A stretch of 22,655 bases of DNA from Pedobacter glucosidilyticus (GTDB lineage: Bacteria; Bacteroidota; Bacteroidia; Sphingobacteriales; Sphingobacteriaceae). Below the pieces are notes generated by a model. It saw nothing but the letters and a program-made list of their open reading frames with translations, searched no databases and was not told the DNA's origin. Shown piece after piece: positions 1-7,018 of this stretch (position 1 is its first letter; every line of letters starts with the position of its first letter). The DNA is taken from positions 54,626-77,280 of the forward strand of contig NZ_DLHN01000011.1 in assembly GCF_002483235.1 (NCBI RefSeq), given 5' to 3'. Both the position numbers and the translations under genes were made by a program.

Positions 1-44
1 CTAATAAAAATAAGATATGTTAACTAGAGCGAGGTCTCAGTACC

Positions 45-65
45 CAATACGCTCTACTCAATACT
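45..65. repeat. Short heptanucleotide repeat (3 units) before the acyl-CoA dehydrogenase
   Basis: Three adjacent 7-mers (CAATACG, CTCTACT, CAATACT) end six bases before the ATG at 72. The same 7-mer family forms the 16-unit array at 7019-7130, so this looks like a short member of one dispersed repeat type. It would lie in the 5' leader or the upstream spacer of the gene. The rest of the first 71 bases shows no convincing promoter. Confidence 0.6.
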
Positions 66-71
66 AATAAC

Positions 72-1862
72 ATGGCAACAATAGAAAAAAAATCAATCAA
101 AGGAGGTGAGTTCATAATCACCGAAACAGATTTTCAGGATGTTTTTATTCCAGAGGAGTTTGATGAAGAACAACTTATGATTAAGAAAACCTGTGAAGAT
201 TTCCTTCAGGCAGAGGTTTTTCCTAATTTGGATAGGATTGATAAGCTGGAAGAAGGTCTTATGCCATCCTTAATGGATAAAGCAGGAGAATTGGGTTTAC
301 TAGCCGTTTCTATTCCGGAAGAATATGGCGGTTTTGGTAAAAACTTTAACACTTCTATGTTGGTGGCTGATGCCGTAGGCGCTGGGCATTCTTTTGCAGT
401 AGCTTTATCAGCACATACAGGTATTGGTACCTTACCTATTCTTTATTATGGTAATGAGGCTCAAAAAGCTAAGTACATCCCAAAACTAGCTTCGGGCGAG
501 TGGAAAGCGGCTTATTGTTTAACAGAGCCTAACTCTGGTTCTGATGCGAATAGCGGAAGAACAAAAGCTAAGCTAAACCCAGAGGGTACACATTACATCA
601 TCAACGGGCAAAAAATGTGGATTACCAATGGTGGTTTTGCGGATGTTTTTATTGTGTTCGCTAAAATTGATGATGATAAAAATCTTACAGCATTTATTGT
701 AGAAAAAGATTTTGGTGGAGTAACCATGAACCCAGAAGAACATAAAATGGGTATTAAAGGTTCCTCAACTCGTCAGGTTTTCTTTAATGATTGCCCTGTT
801 CCGGTAGAGAATATGCTTTCAGAGCGTGAAAACGGCTTTAAAATAGCGGTTAATATCTTAAATATTGGTCGTATTAAACTAGGAGCTGCTGCTATCGGAT
901 CATCCCGTAAGGTGATTGATTATGCCGTTAATTATGCCAATGAGCGTGTTCAATTCGGATTGCCAATCTCGAAATTTGGGGCTATCAGATATAAATTGGC
1001 AGAGATGGCTACGCGTAACTTTGCTGTAGAAAGCGCTGCTTACCGGGCCGGACAAAATATTGACGATGCTTATGATAGATTAGTTGCCGGAGGCATGGAT
1101 TCTGGTAAAGCTAAACTAAAATCTACTGAAGAGTTTGCTGTAGAGTGCGCCATCTTAAAAGTTTGGGGCTCAGAAATGTTAGATTATATTGTTGATGAAG
1201 GTGTACAAGTTTATGGTGGTATGGGTTTCTCTGCCGATGCTCCTATGGATAGAGCTTATCGCGATAGCCGTATCAACCGTATTTTTGAAGGAACCAATGA
1301 GATTAACCGCTTACTTATTGTAGATATGCTCTTGAAAAGAGCAATGAAAGGCGAACTAGATTTAATGACACCAGCACAAGCGGTAGCTGGAGAGTTAATG
1401 TCTATTCCTGATTTCTCTGAGGAGGATGATACTTTATTTGCAGCAGAAAAGAAAGCGCTTAAAAACATCAAAAAAGCAGGTTTAATGATTGCCGGTGCTG
1501 CTGTACAAAAACTGATGATGACTTTAGCCAAAGAGCAAGAAATCTTGATGAATATCGCCGATATTATTGGTGAAGCTTACATTGCTGAGTCGACTATTTT
1601 AAGAGTAGAGAAATTAGTTGCAATGCGTGGCGAGGAGGCCGCTGCCGGACAAATTGATATGATGCGTATTTATATGCAACAAGCTGTTGATAAAGTTTAT
1701 ATAGCAGGTAAAGAAGCATTAAATTCTTTTGCTGAAGGCGATGAATTAAACATGATGTTGATGGGACTGAGGAGGTTTACCAAAGTAGCCCCTTTTAATA
1801 TCAAGGATGCAAGACAAAGAGTAGCAAAACAATTGATAGAAGCTAATAAATACTGCTACTAG
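72..1862 (+). CDS. Acyl-CoA dehydrogenase, long (VLCAD/ACAD9-like) type
   Basis: This 596-residue flavoprotein should carry out the first, alpha-beta dehydrogenation step of fatty-acid beta-oxidation, passing electrons to an electron-transfer flavoprotein. Visible family signatures are the FAD/substrate segment LTEPNSGSDA near residue 150, the WITNGG segment near 184, and RIFEGTNEI near 404, in which Glu406 sits at the position of the catalytic base of VLCAD-type enzymes. Ordinary acyl-CoA dehydrogenases have about 380-400 residues; here roughly 150 extra residues follow the core, as in VLCAD/ACAD9 and many Bacteroidetes homologues. The ATG at 72 begins MATIEKKSIKGGEF, a plausible natural start. 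A terminator follows at 1906, so this is probably the last gene of a transcription unit that starts outside the window. Other beta-oxidation genes upstream are expected but not seen. The exact chain-length preference is unknown. Confidence 0.95.
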   Translation: MATIEKKSIKGGEFIITETDFQDVFIPEEFDEEQLMIKKTCEDFLQAEVFPNLDRIDKLEEGLMPSLMDKAGELGLLAVSIPEEYGGFGKNFNTSMLVADAVGAGHSFAVALSAHTGIGTLPILYYGNEAQKAKYIPKLASGEWKAAYCLTEPNSGSDANSGRTKAKLNPEGTHYIINGQKMWITNGGFADVFIVFAKIDDDKNLTAFIVEKDFGGVTMNPEEHKMGIKGSSTRQVFFNDCPVPVENMLSERENGFKIAVNILNIGRIKLGAAAIGSSRKVIDYAVNYANERVQFGLPISKFGAIRYKLAEMATRNFAVESAAYRAGQNIDDAYDRLVAGGMDSGKAKLKSTEEFAVECAILKVWGSEMLDYIVDEGVQVYGGMGFSADAPMDRAYRDSRINRIFEGTNEINRLLIVDMLLKRAMKGELDLMTPAQAVAGELMSIPDFSEEDDTLFAAEKKALKNIKKAGLMIAGAAVQKLMMTLAKEQEILMNIADIIGEAYIAESTILRVEKLVAMRGEEAAAGQIDMMRIYMQQAVDKVYIAGKEALNSFAEGDELNMMLMGLRRFTKVAPFNIKDARQRVAKQLIEANKYCY

Positions 1863-1905
1863 AAGAAAAAAGTATAAAAACTAACTAACTAAATTTTATA
1901 CTATA

Positions 1906-1937
1906 GTTCGGGGTGGAATATCACCTCGAACTTTTTT
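1906..1937 (+). terminator. Rho-independent terminator after the acyl-CoA dehydrogenase
   Basis: Two 10-base arms (GTTCGGGGTG at 1906-1915 and CACCTCGAAC at 1922-1931) pair with one G-U wobble around a 6-base loop. A run of six T follows at 1932-1937. It lies 44 bases after the stop codon, as expected for an intrinsic terminator. Confidence 0.9.
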
Positions 1938-2059
1938 GTTTTATGGGTTGAGGAAGGAGAAATCTTACTACAAAAGCTGTTCATGATTAAATTGAGCGGT
2001 TTTATTATATATTAAAGTTCTAAGATTTTTGTTTAGAAAAAATGATTAATTTTATACTT

Positions 2060-2275
2060 ATGAAATTATTATTAGATATTCATTCAGATAATTTAAGTTC
2101 AGTAATGGATTTTCTTAAAAATTTTACAGATGTAAAGGTTGAGAAAATTACAGATAAGGATGCTGATTTACTAACAGAAATTAAGGAAATAAAAAAAGCA
2201 TTTCTACATGCAGAAATGCTAAGTTTAGGAAAACTAGAAGCTAAACCTGTTGAAAATTTATTAAATGACTTATAA
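2060..2275 (+). CDS. Putative antitoxin of a RelE/ParE-type toxin-antitoxin pair
   Basis: This 71-residue acidic protein starts MKLLLDI and has a helical, charged C-terminal half. It resembles the small antitoxins that precede RelE/ParE toxins in Bacteroidetes, whose N-terminus usually reads like MK-LL-DI. I chose the ATG at 2060 over the in-frame ATG at 2042 because it gives that N-terminus, but the earlier start is possible and adds six residues (MINFIL). Its stop overlaps the start of the next gene by 11 bases, which points to translational coupling. No DNA-binding domain can be named with confidence. Function is inferred mainly from size, charge and position. Confidence 0.7.
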   Translation: MKLLLDIHSDNLSSVMDFLKNFTDVKVEKITDKDADLLTEIKEIKKAFLHAEMLSLGKLEAKPVENLLNDL

Positions 2276-2591
2276 AGTATATACTATCGATTATTTCGAT
2301 AAACAACTTAAAAAATTAGTCAAAAAATATCCTTCTCTCAAATCAGAAATCATAGAACTTATTAATTCTCTAAAAGAAAATCCAAATTTAGGAATTCCTA
2401 TAGGTAACAATTGTTATAAAATAAGATTAGCTATTTCATCTAAAGGAAAAGGAAAATCCGGAGGAGCAAGAGTAATCTCTTATGTTGCTTTTGTAGATAA
2501 TCATATATTTCTTTTATCAATTTACGATAAATCCAATCAAGATTCAATTAGCGATATCCAGCTTTTACAATTGTTAGAGAAATTTAAGTAA
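2265..2591 (+). CDS. RelE/ParE-family toxin (putative mRNA interferase)
   Basis: This 108-residue basic protein begins MTYKVYTIDYFDKQLKKL, a typical RelE/ParE opening (strand, then a Phe-Lys-Lys helix). Later come a central NCYKIRLAISSKGKGKSGGARVISY segment, like the basic strand region of Bacteroidetes RelE-type toxins, and the FLLSIYDKSNQD segment. RelE members cut ribosome-bound mRNA and ParE members poison gyrase; the sequence alone does not decide which. It overlaps the upstream antitoxin gene by 11 bases in the order antitoxin-toxin. The gene is intact and faces the HigBA pair, so two toxin-antitoxin modules converge here. Confidence 0.83.
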   Translation: MTYKVYTIDYFDKQLKKLVKKYPSLKSEIIELINSLKENPNLGIPIGNNCYKIRLAISSKGKGKSGGARVISYVAFVDNHIFLLSIYDKSNQDSISDIQLLQLLEKFK

Positions 2592-2702
2592 ATATTCATA
2601 AAAGGATATTTAAAAGTCATCTTACGCTAGTTCATAGCAAGGTCTTAATATGGTTTACCAATTTTATTGGTTTCTAATCCATAAAAGCTTATCAAAGCTA
2701 CC

Positions 2703-3059
2703 TCAAGCCAAAAACACCTCAGCCGGGATACCCAATTTCTGGTGCAAAACTTTAGCAATCTTTAGCGTTAAAGGTTTTTTACCACTTAGTAAAGAAGAAA
2801 CATAGCTTTTGCTCCCAATCCATTCGGATAAATCTTTATTTTTTAAACCTTCTTCTTCCATTTTTTGCTTCACTATTGCAATAGGGTCTGGTTTTGGAAT
2901 TGGGAAATGAATATCTTCATATTGTTTAACCAATAATAAGGCAACTTGTAAATCTTCACCTGTTTTACTATCTGGCGAAGCATTTAAATCAAATTGAGTA
3001 TCTATCCAAGCCAATAATTCTTCGTACTCTTCTTCAGTTTTTAAAATATGTAAATTCAT
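2703..3059 (-). CDS. higA: HigA-type antitoxin with XRE-like helix-turn-helix
   Basis: This 118-residue protein has an acidic N-terminal half (about residues 1-55) and a C-terminal helix-turn-helix domain (about 62-115) reading KNKDLSEWIGSKSYVSSLLS and then LTLKIAKVLHQKLGIPAEVFL. That is the usual form of HigA antitoxins in reversed (toxin-first) modules. It should neutralise the toxin encoded just upstream and repress the shared promoter. Its ATG overlaps the toxin's TGA by one base (TGATG), so the two are coupled. Paired direct repeats around the promoter at 3370-3418 are likely its operator, which is inference. The gene converges on the RelE/ParE module, with about 110 bases between them. 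Confidence 0.88.
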   Translation of the reverse strand: MNLHILKTEEEYEELLAWIDTQFDLNASPDSKTGEDLQVALLLVKQYEDIHFPIPKPDPIAIVKQKMEEEGLKNKDLSEWIGSKSYVSSLLSGKKPLTLKIAKVLHQKLGIPAEVFLA

Positions 3060-3367
3060 CAGTTTTTAAATTTTACAGTAGCTACATCAATTTTATCATA
3101 CTCTTTATGAGTTCCAAACCATTTAATTTGAATTACTTTATAAATAAAAATAACCCTAATCACTAACCTGTAATTGTTACCCATAATATTAATCACCACA
3201 CGGTCATCACCAACTAAACTCGCACTCTTATGTATTGCCTTTAGTTCTTGAAAATTTTTAAAATCAGCGTTCAGAAATTCATAATACCACTCTAACAATG
3301 CGTTTTTTGCCTTTGGATATTTAATTGTGTAAGTCAAAAGGGTTTTTCTGTTGATGATATTGAACAT
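3059..3367 (-). CDS. higB: HigB-type toxin (RelE-superfamily mRNA interferase)
   Basis: This 102-residue basic protein starts MFNIINRKTLLTY and matches the HigB-like branch of the RelE superfamily. It shows an N-terminal helix with WYYEFLNADFKN, then SLVGDDRVVINIMGNNYRLV, then the strand IQIKWFGTHKEYDKID, where the conserved His and Tyr near the C-terminus are the expected catalytic region. Members cleave mRNA in the ribosome A site. It is the first gene of a two-gene operon with the HTH antitoxin. The start is about 20 bases below a TATATTTG box, giving a very short leader. No truncation is evident. Confidence 0.88.
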   Translation of the reverse strand: MFNIINRKTLLTYTIKYPKAKNALLEWYYEFLNADFKNFQELKAIHKSASLVGDDRVVINIMGNNYRLVIRVIFIYKVIQIKWFGTHKEYDKIDVATVKFKN

Positions 3368-3369
3368 CT

Positions 3370-3418
3370 AAAGTTTACTATTAGAGAACAAATATAAAAA
3401 GTTTACTAATAGAAAACG
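3370..3418 (-). promoter_or_regulatory. HigBA promoter flanked by two direct repeats (likely operator)
   Basis: On the minus strand a TATATTTG box (3389-3396) fits the Bacteroidetes -7 consensus, with TTCG 20 bases upstream as a one-mismatch -33 element. Two 21-base direct repeats, identical at 18 positions, lie at 3370-3390 and 3398-3418 with 28-base spacing. Both begin AAAGTTTACTA on the plus strand and nearly enclose the -7 box. A repressor bound to them would block RNA polymerase, fitting autoregulation by HigA. The repeats are seen directly; the binding is inferred. Confidence 0.7.
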
Positions 3419-3507
3419 AATAGGTTTTTAAAAAAATATTTATCTCAAGCTTTCTTATAACCAGTTCTTAATCCTATATAACCATTATTTATATCTTCCC
3501 AATTTGA

Positions 3508-3592
3508 TATACTAGTAAAAATATCTGATAATTTATCTACTATACTAGTAAAAATATCTGATAATTTATCTACTATACTAGTAAAAATATCT
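3508..3592. repeat. 33-bp tandem repeat, about 2.6 copies, upstream of the AAA ATPase
   Basis: Two identical 33-base units occupy 3508-3540 and 3541-3573. A third matches for its first 19 bases (3574-3592) before diverging. Each unit begins with TATACTAGTAAAAATATCT and contains the palindrome TACTAGTA. The array ends nine bases before the TATATTTG box of the ATPase gene, where operator or activator sites would lie. The unit length is close to three DNA helical turns. Confidence 0.9.
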
Positions 3593-3601
3593 AATTTTGG
3601 C

Positions 3602-3609
3602 TATATTTG
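3602..3609 (+). promoter_or_regulatory. Candidate -7 box of the AAA ATPase gene
   Basis: TATATTTG is an exact match to the Bacteroidetes TAnnTTTG -7 consensus, 19 bases before the ATG at 3629. No TTG is found at the usual -33 spacing, where the third 33-bp repeat unit lies. The promoter may be weak or activator-dependent. Confidence 0.5.
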
Positions 3610-3628
3610 AATTTAAATATCAGGATAT

Positions 3629-4834
3629 ATGAGAAGGATAATGCTAGAGAAACTCAAGCAGCATTTGCCCAAAAAAGAGTTTACCATATTAACCGGAGCG
3701 AGGCAAACAGGTAAATCAACCTTGCTTAAAGAGTTGGAAAAATATTGTAAAGAAGAAGGTATGGCTGTTACGTTTTTAAACTTCGAGTTTAAAACTATTC
3801 TGGCTGATTTGGATGAAAATCCTTTGAATTTACTTAACTACTTGCCACAAAGCGAAGGTAAAAACGTGGTTCTGATAGATGAAGTACAGTATTTGAAAGA
3901 TCCAACTAATTTTCTGAAACTCATTTATGACGAATACGCCGCCGACATAAAAATTGTAGCTACTGGAAGTAGCGCTTTTTATATGGATAGTCGTTTTGAA
4001 GACTCGTTAGCGGGCAGAAAGAAGATATTTACACTGCTCACTTGTTCTTTTGATGAATATTTGACTTTATTAGGTAAAGATGATTTATTGGCAGAGAAAA
4101 GCAGAATCATCCAGAATACGAATGCAAAAAGCTTAAAAATTACTCAACTAAAGACCGAGTGGGATAATTATATGATATACGGTGGTTATCCCGCAGTAAT
4201 TACAGAAACAGATGTGAATGAAAAAGTAGCCAGACTACGTGAACTAAGAGATTCTTTTGTAAAGCGAGATATTTTAGAAGCTGGTGTGCAAAATGAAGCT
4301 GTTTTTTACCAATTATTTAGATTAATTGCCGCACAGGTAGGAAGTTTAATTAATGTAAATGAGCTATCAACCACTTTGAAAGTAAGAAGCGAAACCGTTA
4401 CTCATTATTTGCAGGTGATGCAAAAGTGTTTCCATATTTCATTAGTGAAGCCGTTTTATAGAAATTTAAGGAAAGAATTAGTGAAAATGCCCAAAGCATA
4501 CTTATTGGATACAGGCTTAAGGAATTGTTTAGTTAACAATTTTCAATCGGTACAAATGAGGTTAGATAAAGGCGAACTTTGGGAGAATATGAATTTTAAA
4601 TTACTTGCCGAGCAATACAATTTTGATGAGCTTAAATTTTGGCGAACGGCAGATGGTAACGAAGTTGATTTTGTTTTACCAGAAGCTGACATTCCTGCTG
4701 CCATAGAAGTTAAGTTTGATGAAGCACAAATTAAACCTAATAAATATCAAAAGTTTAGAGACGCTTATCCAGAAATTGATTTTAGATTTAGTTGGTATAA
4801 TGCTTTTAATGAAAGTTTTTTTAGGAGGATTTGA
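3629..4834 (+). CDS. AAA-family ATPase with DUF4143 and nuclease-like C-terminus
   Basis: This 401-residue protein has an N-terminal P-loop ATPase domain: Walker A GARQTGKST at 23-31, Walker B VVLIDEVQ at 80-87 and a sensor-like ATGSSA at 111-116. The YGGYPAV segment near 184 and a winged-helix-like stretch (about 240-280) introduce the DUF4143 region. The end carries EVDFVL followed by AIEVKF (Glu345, Asp347, Glu360, Lys362), which matches the spacing of a PD-(D/E)xK nuclease fold. Proteins of this build are common and patchily distributed in bacteria, but their role is not established. The start could also be the ATG at 3641. It sits among toxin-antitoxin modules and behind a tandem repeat, so it is probably accessory DNA. 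Defence or mobile-element roles are speculation. Confidence 0.88.
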   Translation: MRRIMLEKLKQHLPKKEFTILTGARQTGKSTLLKELEKYCKEEGMAVTFLNFEFKTILADLDENPLNLLNYLPQSEGKNVVLIDEVQYLKDPTNFLKLIYDEYAADIKIVATGSSAFYMDSRFEDSLAGRKKIFTLLTCSFDEYLTLLGKDDLLAEKSRIIQNTNAKSLKITQLKTEWDNYMIYGGYPAVITETDVNEKVARLRELRDSFVKRDILEAGVQNEAVFYQLFRLIAAQVGSLINVNELSTTLKVRSETVTHYLQVMQKCFHISLVKPFYRNLRKELVKMPKAYLLDTGLRNCLVNNFQSVQMRLDKGELWENMNFKLLAEQYNFDELKFWRTADGNEVDFVLPEADIPAAIEVKFDEAQIKPNKYQKFRDAYPEIDFRFSWYNAFNESFFRRI

Positions 4835-4849
4835 TATGAAATCATTTAG

Positions 4850-4893
4850 TCCTAAAATTAAACCAAGATAATTTTTAATTGTAGGATTTTTTT
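4850..4893 (+). terminator. Likely terminator after the AAA ATPase
   Basis: Arms at 4850-4862 (TCCTAAAATTAAA) and 4874-4886 (TTTAATTGTAGGA) pair at 12 of 13 positions around an 11-base loop. They are followed by a run of seven T at 4887-4893. The stem is AT-rich, so it is weaker than the one at 1906. Confidence 0.65.
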
Positions 4894-4953
4894 GTGCTCA
4901 TTTTAGGCTATACTTAATTATTAATTATCTTTAGTGATACTAAATTTAAATAC

Positions 4954-5418
4954 ATGAAAAAGATAATTTTAATGATGGGCATGGCTATGGTTTTAAACGT
5001 AGCAGGAATGGCTCAAACCAATTCAGAAAAATTGGGCGAGTGGAAAATAGTAACCGTAGTAGAATCTATAGTGCCTATGGGTTTAGGTAGGTCAAGAATG
5101 ATTGAAAATACTACTGAAGTGAATACCGAGCAGTTTCGTACCGCTCGTACAGATGGAAAAAAATCTGACCAGAAAAGTATCAGCAGAAGCGAGTTAAAAG
5201 TTGAAAATTTTGATGAAGCTAAATTGTTGAACTTTTTTAGCGCAGCGGGTATCAATTTTCAAAATATCGCTTCAAACGATGCCATGATTGGAGCAAGAAT
5301 TATGGAATTAGAGGCAGATGGTTATAAGTTAATTTATGTTACCAGTGCTGTAGAAAGTCATGCCGGAAAGGATGATCCAGGAGGGATTTTTATTACCCGA
5401 ATGTTCTTTAAAAAGTAA
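4954..5418 (+). CDS. Small exported protein of unknown function
   Basis: I do not recognise this 154-residue protein. It begins with a clear signal peptide: MKK, a hydrophobic stretch to about residue 18, then AGMAQ with a likely cut before Gln21 or nearby. The mature part is about 130 residues with no cysteine visible, no lipobox and no further membrane segment, so it is probably periplasmic. It ends in a strand-like GIFITRMFFKK. It is a single gene: a terminator precedes it and a palindromic element follows within 20 bases. Codon use does not stand out from its neighbours. Confidence 0.78.
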   Translation: MKKIILMMGMAMVLNVAGMAQTNSEKLGEWKIVTVVESIVPMGLGRSRMIENTTEVNTEQFRTARTDGKKSDQKSISRSELKVENFDEAKLLNFFSAAGINFQNIASNDAMIGARIMELEADGYKLIYVTSAVESHAGKDDPGGIFITRMFFKK

Positions 5419-5433
5419 GTTTAAGATATCTTT

Positions 5434-5540
5434 AGAGACTGTCTCCAAAAATCGTATTTGTGACATTAAGCGGATCTTTTTTTATCCTTCAACTCCGCTC
5501 AGCCTGATACAAAATGGTGATTTGAGACAGTCTCTTTTTT
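5434..5540. repeat. 102-bp palindromic element, MITE-like, possibly also a terminator
   Basis: Perfect 12-base terminal inverted repeats, AGAGACTGTCTC at 5434-5445 and GAGACAGTCTCT at 5524-5535, enclose 78 bases. Inside is a second inverted pair, AGCGGA at 5469-5474 and TCCGCT at 5494-5499. Six T follow the right end, so it could stop transcription from the gene at 4954. The minus-strand core GCTGAGCGGAGTTGAAGGAT resembles, from memory, a dispersed intergenic repeat family of Bacteroidetes genomes. No transposase is present and no target duplication is obvious. Confidence 0.75.
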
Positions 5541-5582
5541 ATTTTAGTTTTCCCTCACTCTAAAATGTGCCTTTTAGTGTGC

Positions 5583-5978
5583 TTATTTCAGGATATTCTC
5601 TGAATCGTAAATCAAAACCTTCTTCCATAAGTTTTCACTTTCTTTAATAAACACCTTATGGGCAGCTTCTTCCTGATATAAATCATGAGCTTCTTTTGAT
5701 ACAAAAGTTACCATGAGGCAATAGCTGTAAGAGCGATCAATAATGGGTCTGTTGGTACTTGCAGGAGTACCTAAGTGCATACTGCTGATATTATTAGAGG
5801 CATTTAAAAATTTTTTCAGAGAGGTTTCAAACTTTAAGCAATCTTCTTTACTCTCTGGATTTTTTAACCAAAATAGTACGGTGTGTACAAATTTTCCATT
5901 CTCTTTTTGTGCCATAACAGATTCGGATTTTATCAGACAAAATAAGCTTATGATAAATGCTAAGAAATACTTTTTCAT
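5583..5978 (-). CDS. Exported Dabb-domain (stress-responsive A/B barrel) protein
   Basis: This 131-residue protein has a signal peptide, with MKKYFLAFIISLFCLI and then VMAQ and a likely cut near residue 24. The rest is a Dabb domain (about 30-125): the opening FVHTVLFWLKNPES is the hallmark first strand, and HLGTPASTNRPIIDRSYSYCLMVTF matches the middle strands. Dabb proteins form dimeric alpha/beta barrels. Some are enzymes, but most, including exported Bacteroidetes members, have no assigned reaction. The gene stands alone on the minus strand, facing the palindromic element and the upstream exported protein. Its own promoter is not clear; TATATTTA at 5999-6006 is a near miss to the -7 consensus. 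Confidence 0.88.
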   Translation of the reverse strand: MKKYFLAFIISLFCLIKSESVMAQKENGKFVHTVLFWLKNPESKEDCLKFETSLKKFLNASNNISSMHLGTPASTNRPIIDRSYSYCLMVTFVSKEAHDLYQEEAAHKVFIKESENLWKKVLIYDSENILK

Positions 5979-6140
5979 TGTTTTCTACTTATAAAATCTA
6001 AATATACATTTTAAACGATAAGTTATTAAGGGATTTGAAAAACGGGTGTTTCCTTAAACAGCTAAAGTAATTATTAACTAATGTTTTATGCAACTCCTAA
6101 TTCTTTATAAAAAGGGTAGGTGCTGGGTTATGGTTTACCA

Positions 6141-6998
6141 CTAGTCTAAAACTTCCAATAAACTAATCAATTCTTTAACTTTCTCGGCACTACCTAATTC
6201 TTCATAAGCACTAATCAGGTTTCTAATCACTCTTTTAATAATTTCTGTATGCGAACAAGGTTCATAAAAATGCTTTTCTGGCTGGATTTGTAATTGTTTT
6301 AAAAACATATCTATATCTCTTTTACCAAAGATATAGCCTTTGTTAAAAACATTGATGTAAAATAAAATACCGCTTTCTTCGCTTTGTTTTTCTTGTTCAT
6401 CCTCGTAAGCTAAAATAAAATGTTGTGGAAGGTTTACTCCATAAATGGGAATATCAAGTTTCTGAGCTATAACAGCATAAATAATAGCCAAACTTATTTG
6501 ATTTCCTTTTTTGCTTTCTAAAACCTGACTGATGTAGGAGTTTTGAGGGTCTTTATGATTACTGGTATTGCCAGAAAAACCGTAAATATTATAAAAGATA
6601 TGGTTAATGAGTTTTACCTTCTCAACCGGACTAGCTTCGTACATCATCTGAAGCCATATATCTCTTTTTATAGCTTCAATCTGGTTGATGATTTTTTGCT
6701 CATTTAAATCTGGATATTGATATCTGTTGATAATTAATGCGCCACGCAGTAAATCAAAAGCACCACTTTGATACCATAAAGCTAAATCTTCACGTACATT
6801 TTGATATTGGATTTTATGAACTACATTTTCTATACGTTCTTGTAAAAGCGTATCTAGAGATTGCTCCCAAGCACTTTCTAAAAAGCCTATAGCTTCGCTG
6901 CCATAAGATAAAATTTTATCCTCTATGTGCGAGAAAATCTCCGGATCCGGATCATCCAGTAATTTTATTAAAGAAGCTATTTCTTTTTCGTTAATCAT
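6141..6998 (-). CDS. SirB1-type transglutaminase-like protein
   Basis: From the ATG at 6998 (MINEKEIASLIKLLDDPD) this is a 285-residue cytoplasmic protein. An N-terminal helical part (about 1-80) contains HEAT-like leucine-rich helices. The SirB1 N-terminal/transglutaminase-like domain (about 85-215) shows the signature KKGNQISLAIIYAVIAQKLD followed by YGVNLPQHFIL, near the family pattern in which Asn replaces the catalytic Cys of true transglutaminases. A helical C-terminal tail follows. The longer reading from 7028 adds ten residues encoded partly by repeat DNA and is less likely. Bacteroidetes homologues are common but their role is unsettled. The gene is divergent from the methyltransferase, with the heptanucleotide array between them. 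Confidence 0.88.
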   Translation of the reverse strand: MINEKEIASLIKLLDDPDPEIFSHIEDKILSYGSEAIGFLESAWEQSLDTLLQERIENVVHKIQYQNVREDLALWYQSGAFDLLRGALIINRYQYPDLNEQKIINQIEAIKRDIWLQMMYEASPVEKVKLINHIFYNIYGFSGNTSNHKDPQNSYISQVLESKKGNQISLAIIYAVIAQKLDIPIYGVNLPQHFILAYEDEQEKQSEESGILFYINVFNKGYIFGKRDIDMFLKQLQIQPEKHFYEPCSHTEIIKRVIRNLISAYEELGSAEKVKELISLLEVLD

Positions 6999-7018
6999 GA
7001 TTAAAAATTCTAAAATCT

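Noticed and set aside
1256..1531. A 91-codon minus-strand frame inside the acyl-CoA dehydrogenase
   Set aside because: It is antisense to a strongly conserved coding region and has no recognisable family features.
2592..2702. Terminator between the two convergent toxin-antitoxin pairs
   Set aside because: Only a 6-bp AT-rich stem (2657-2671) without a T run is visible, too weak to call.
5360..5563. A 67-codon reading frame across the palindromic element
   Set aside because: It runs through the end of the exported-protein gene in another frame and then through the inverted repeats, with no family resemblance.
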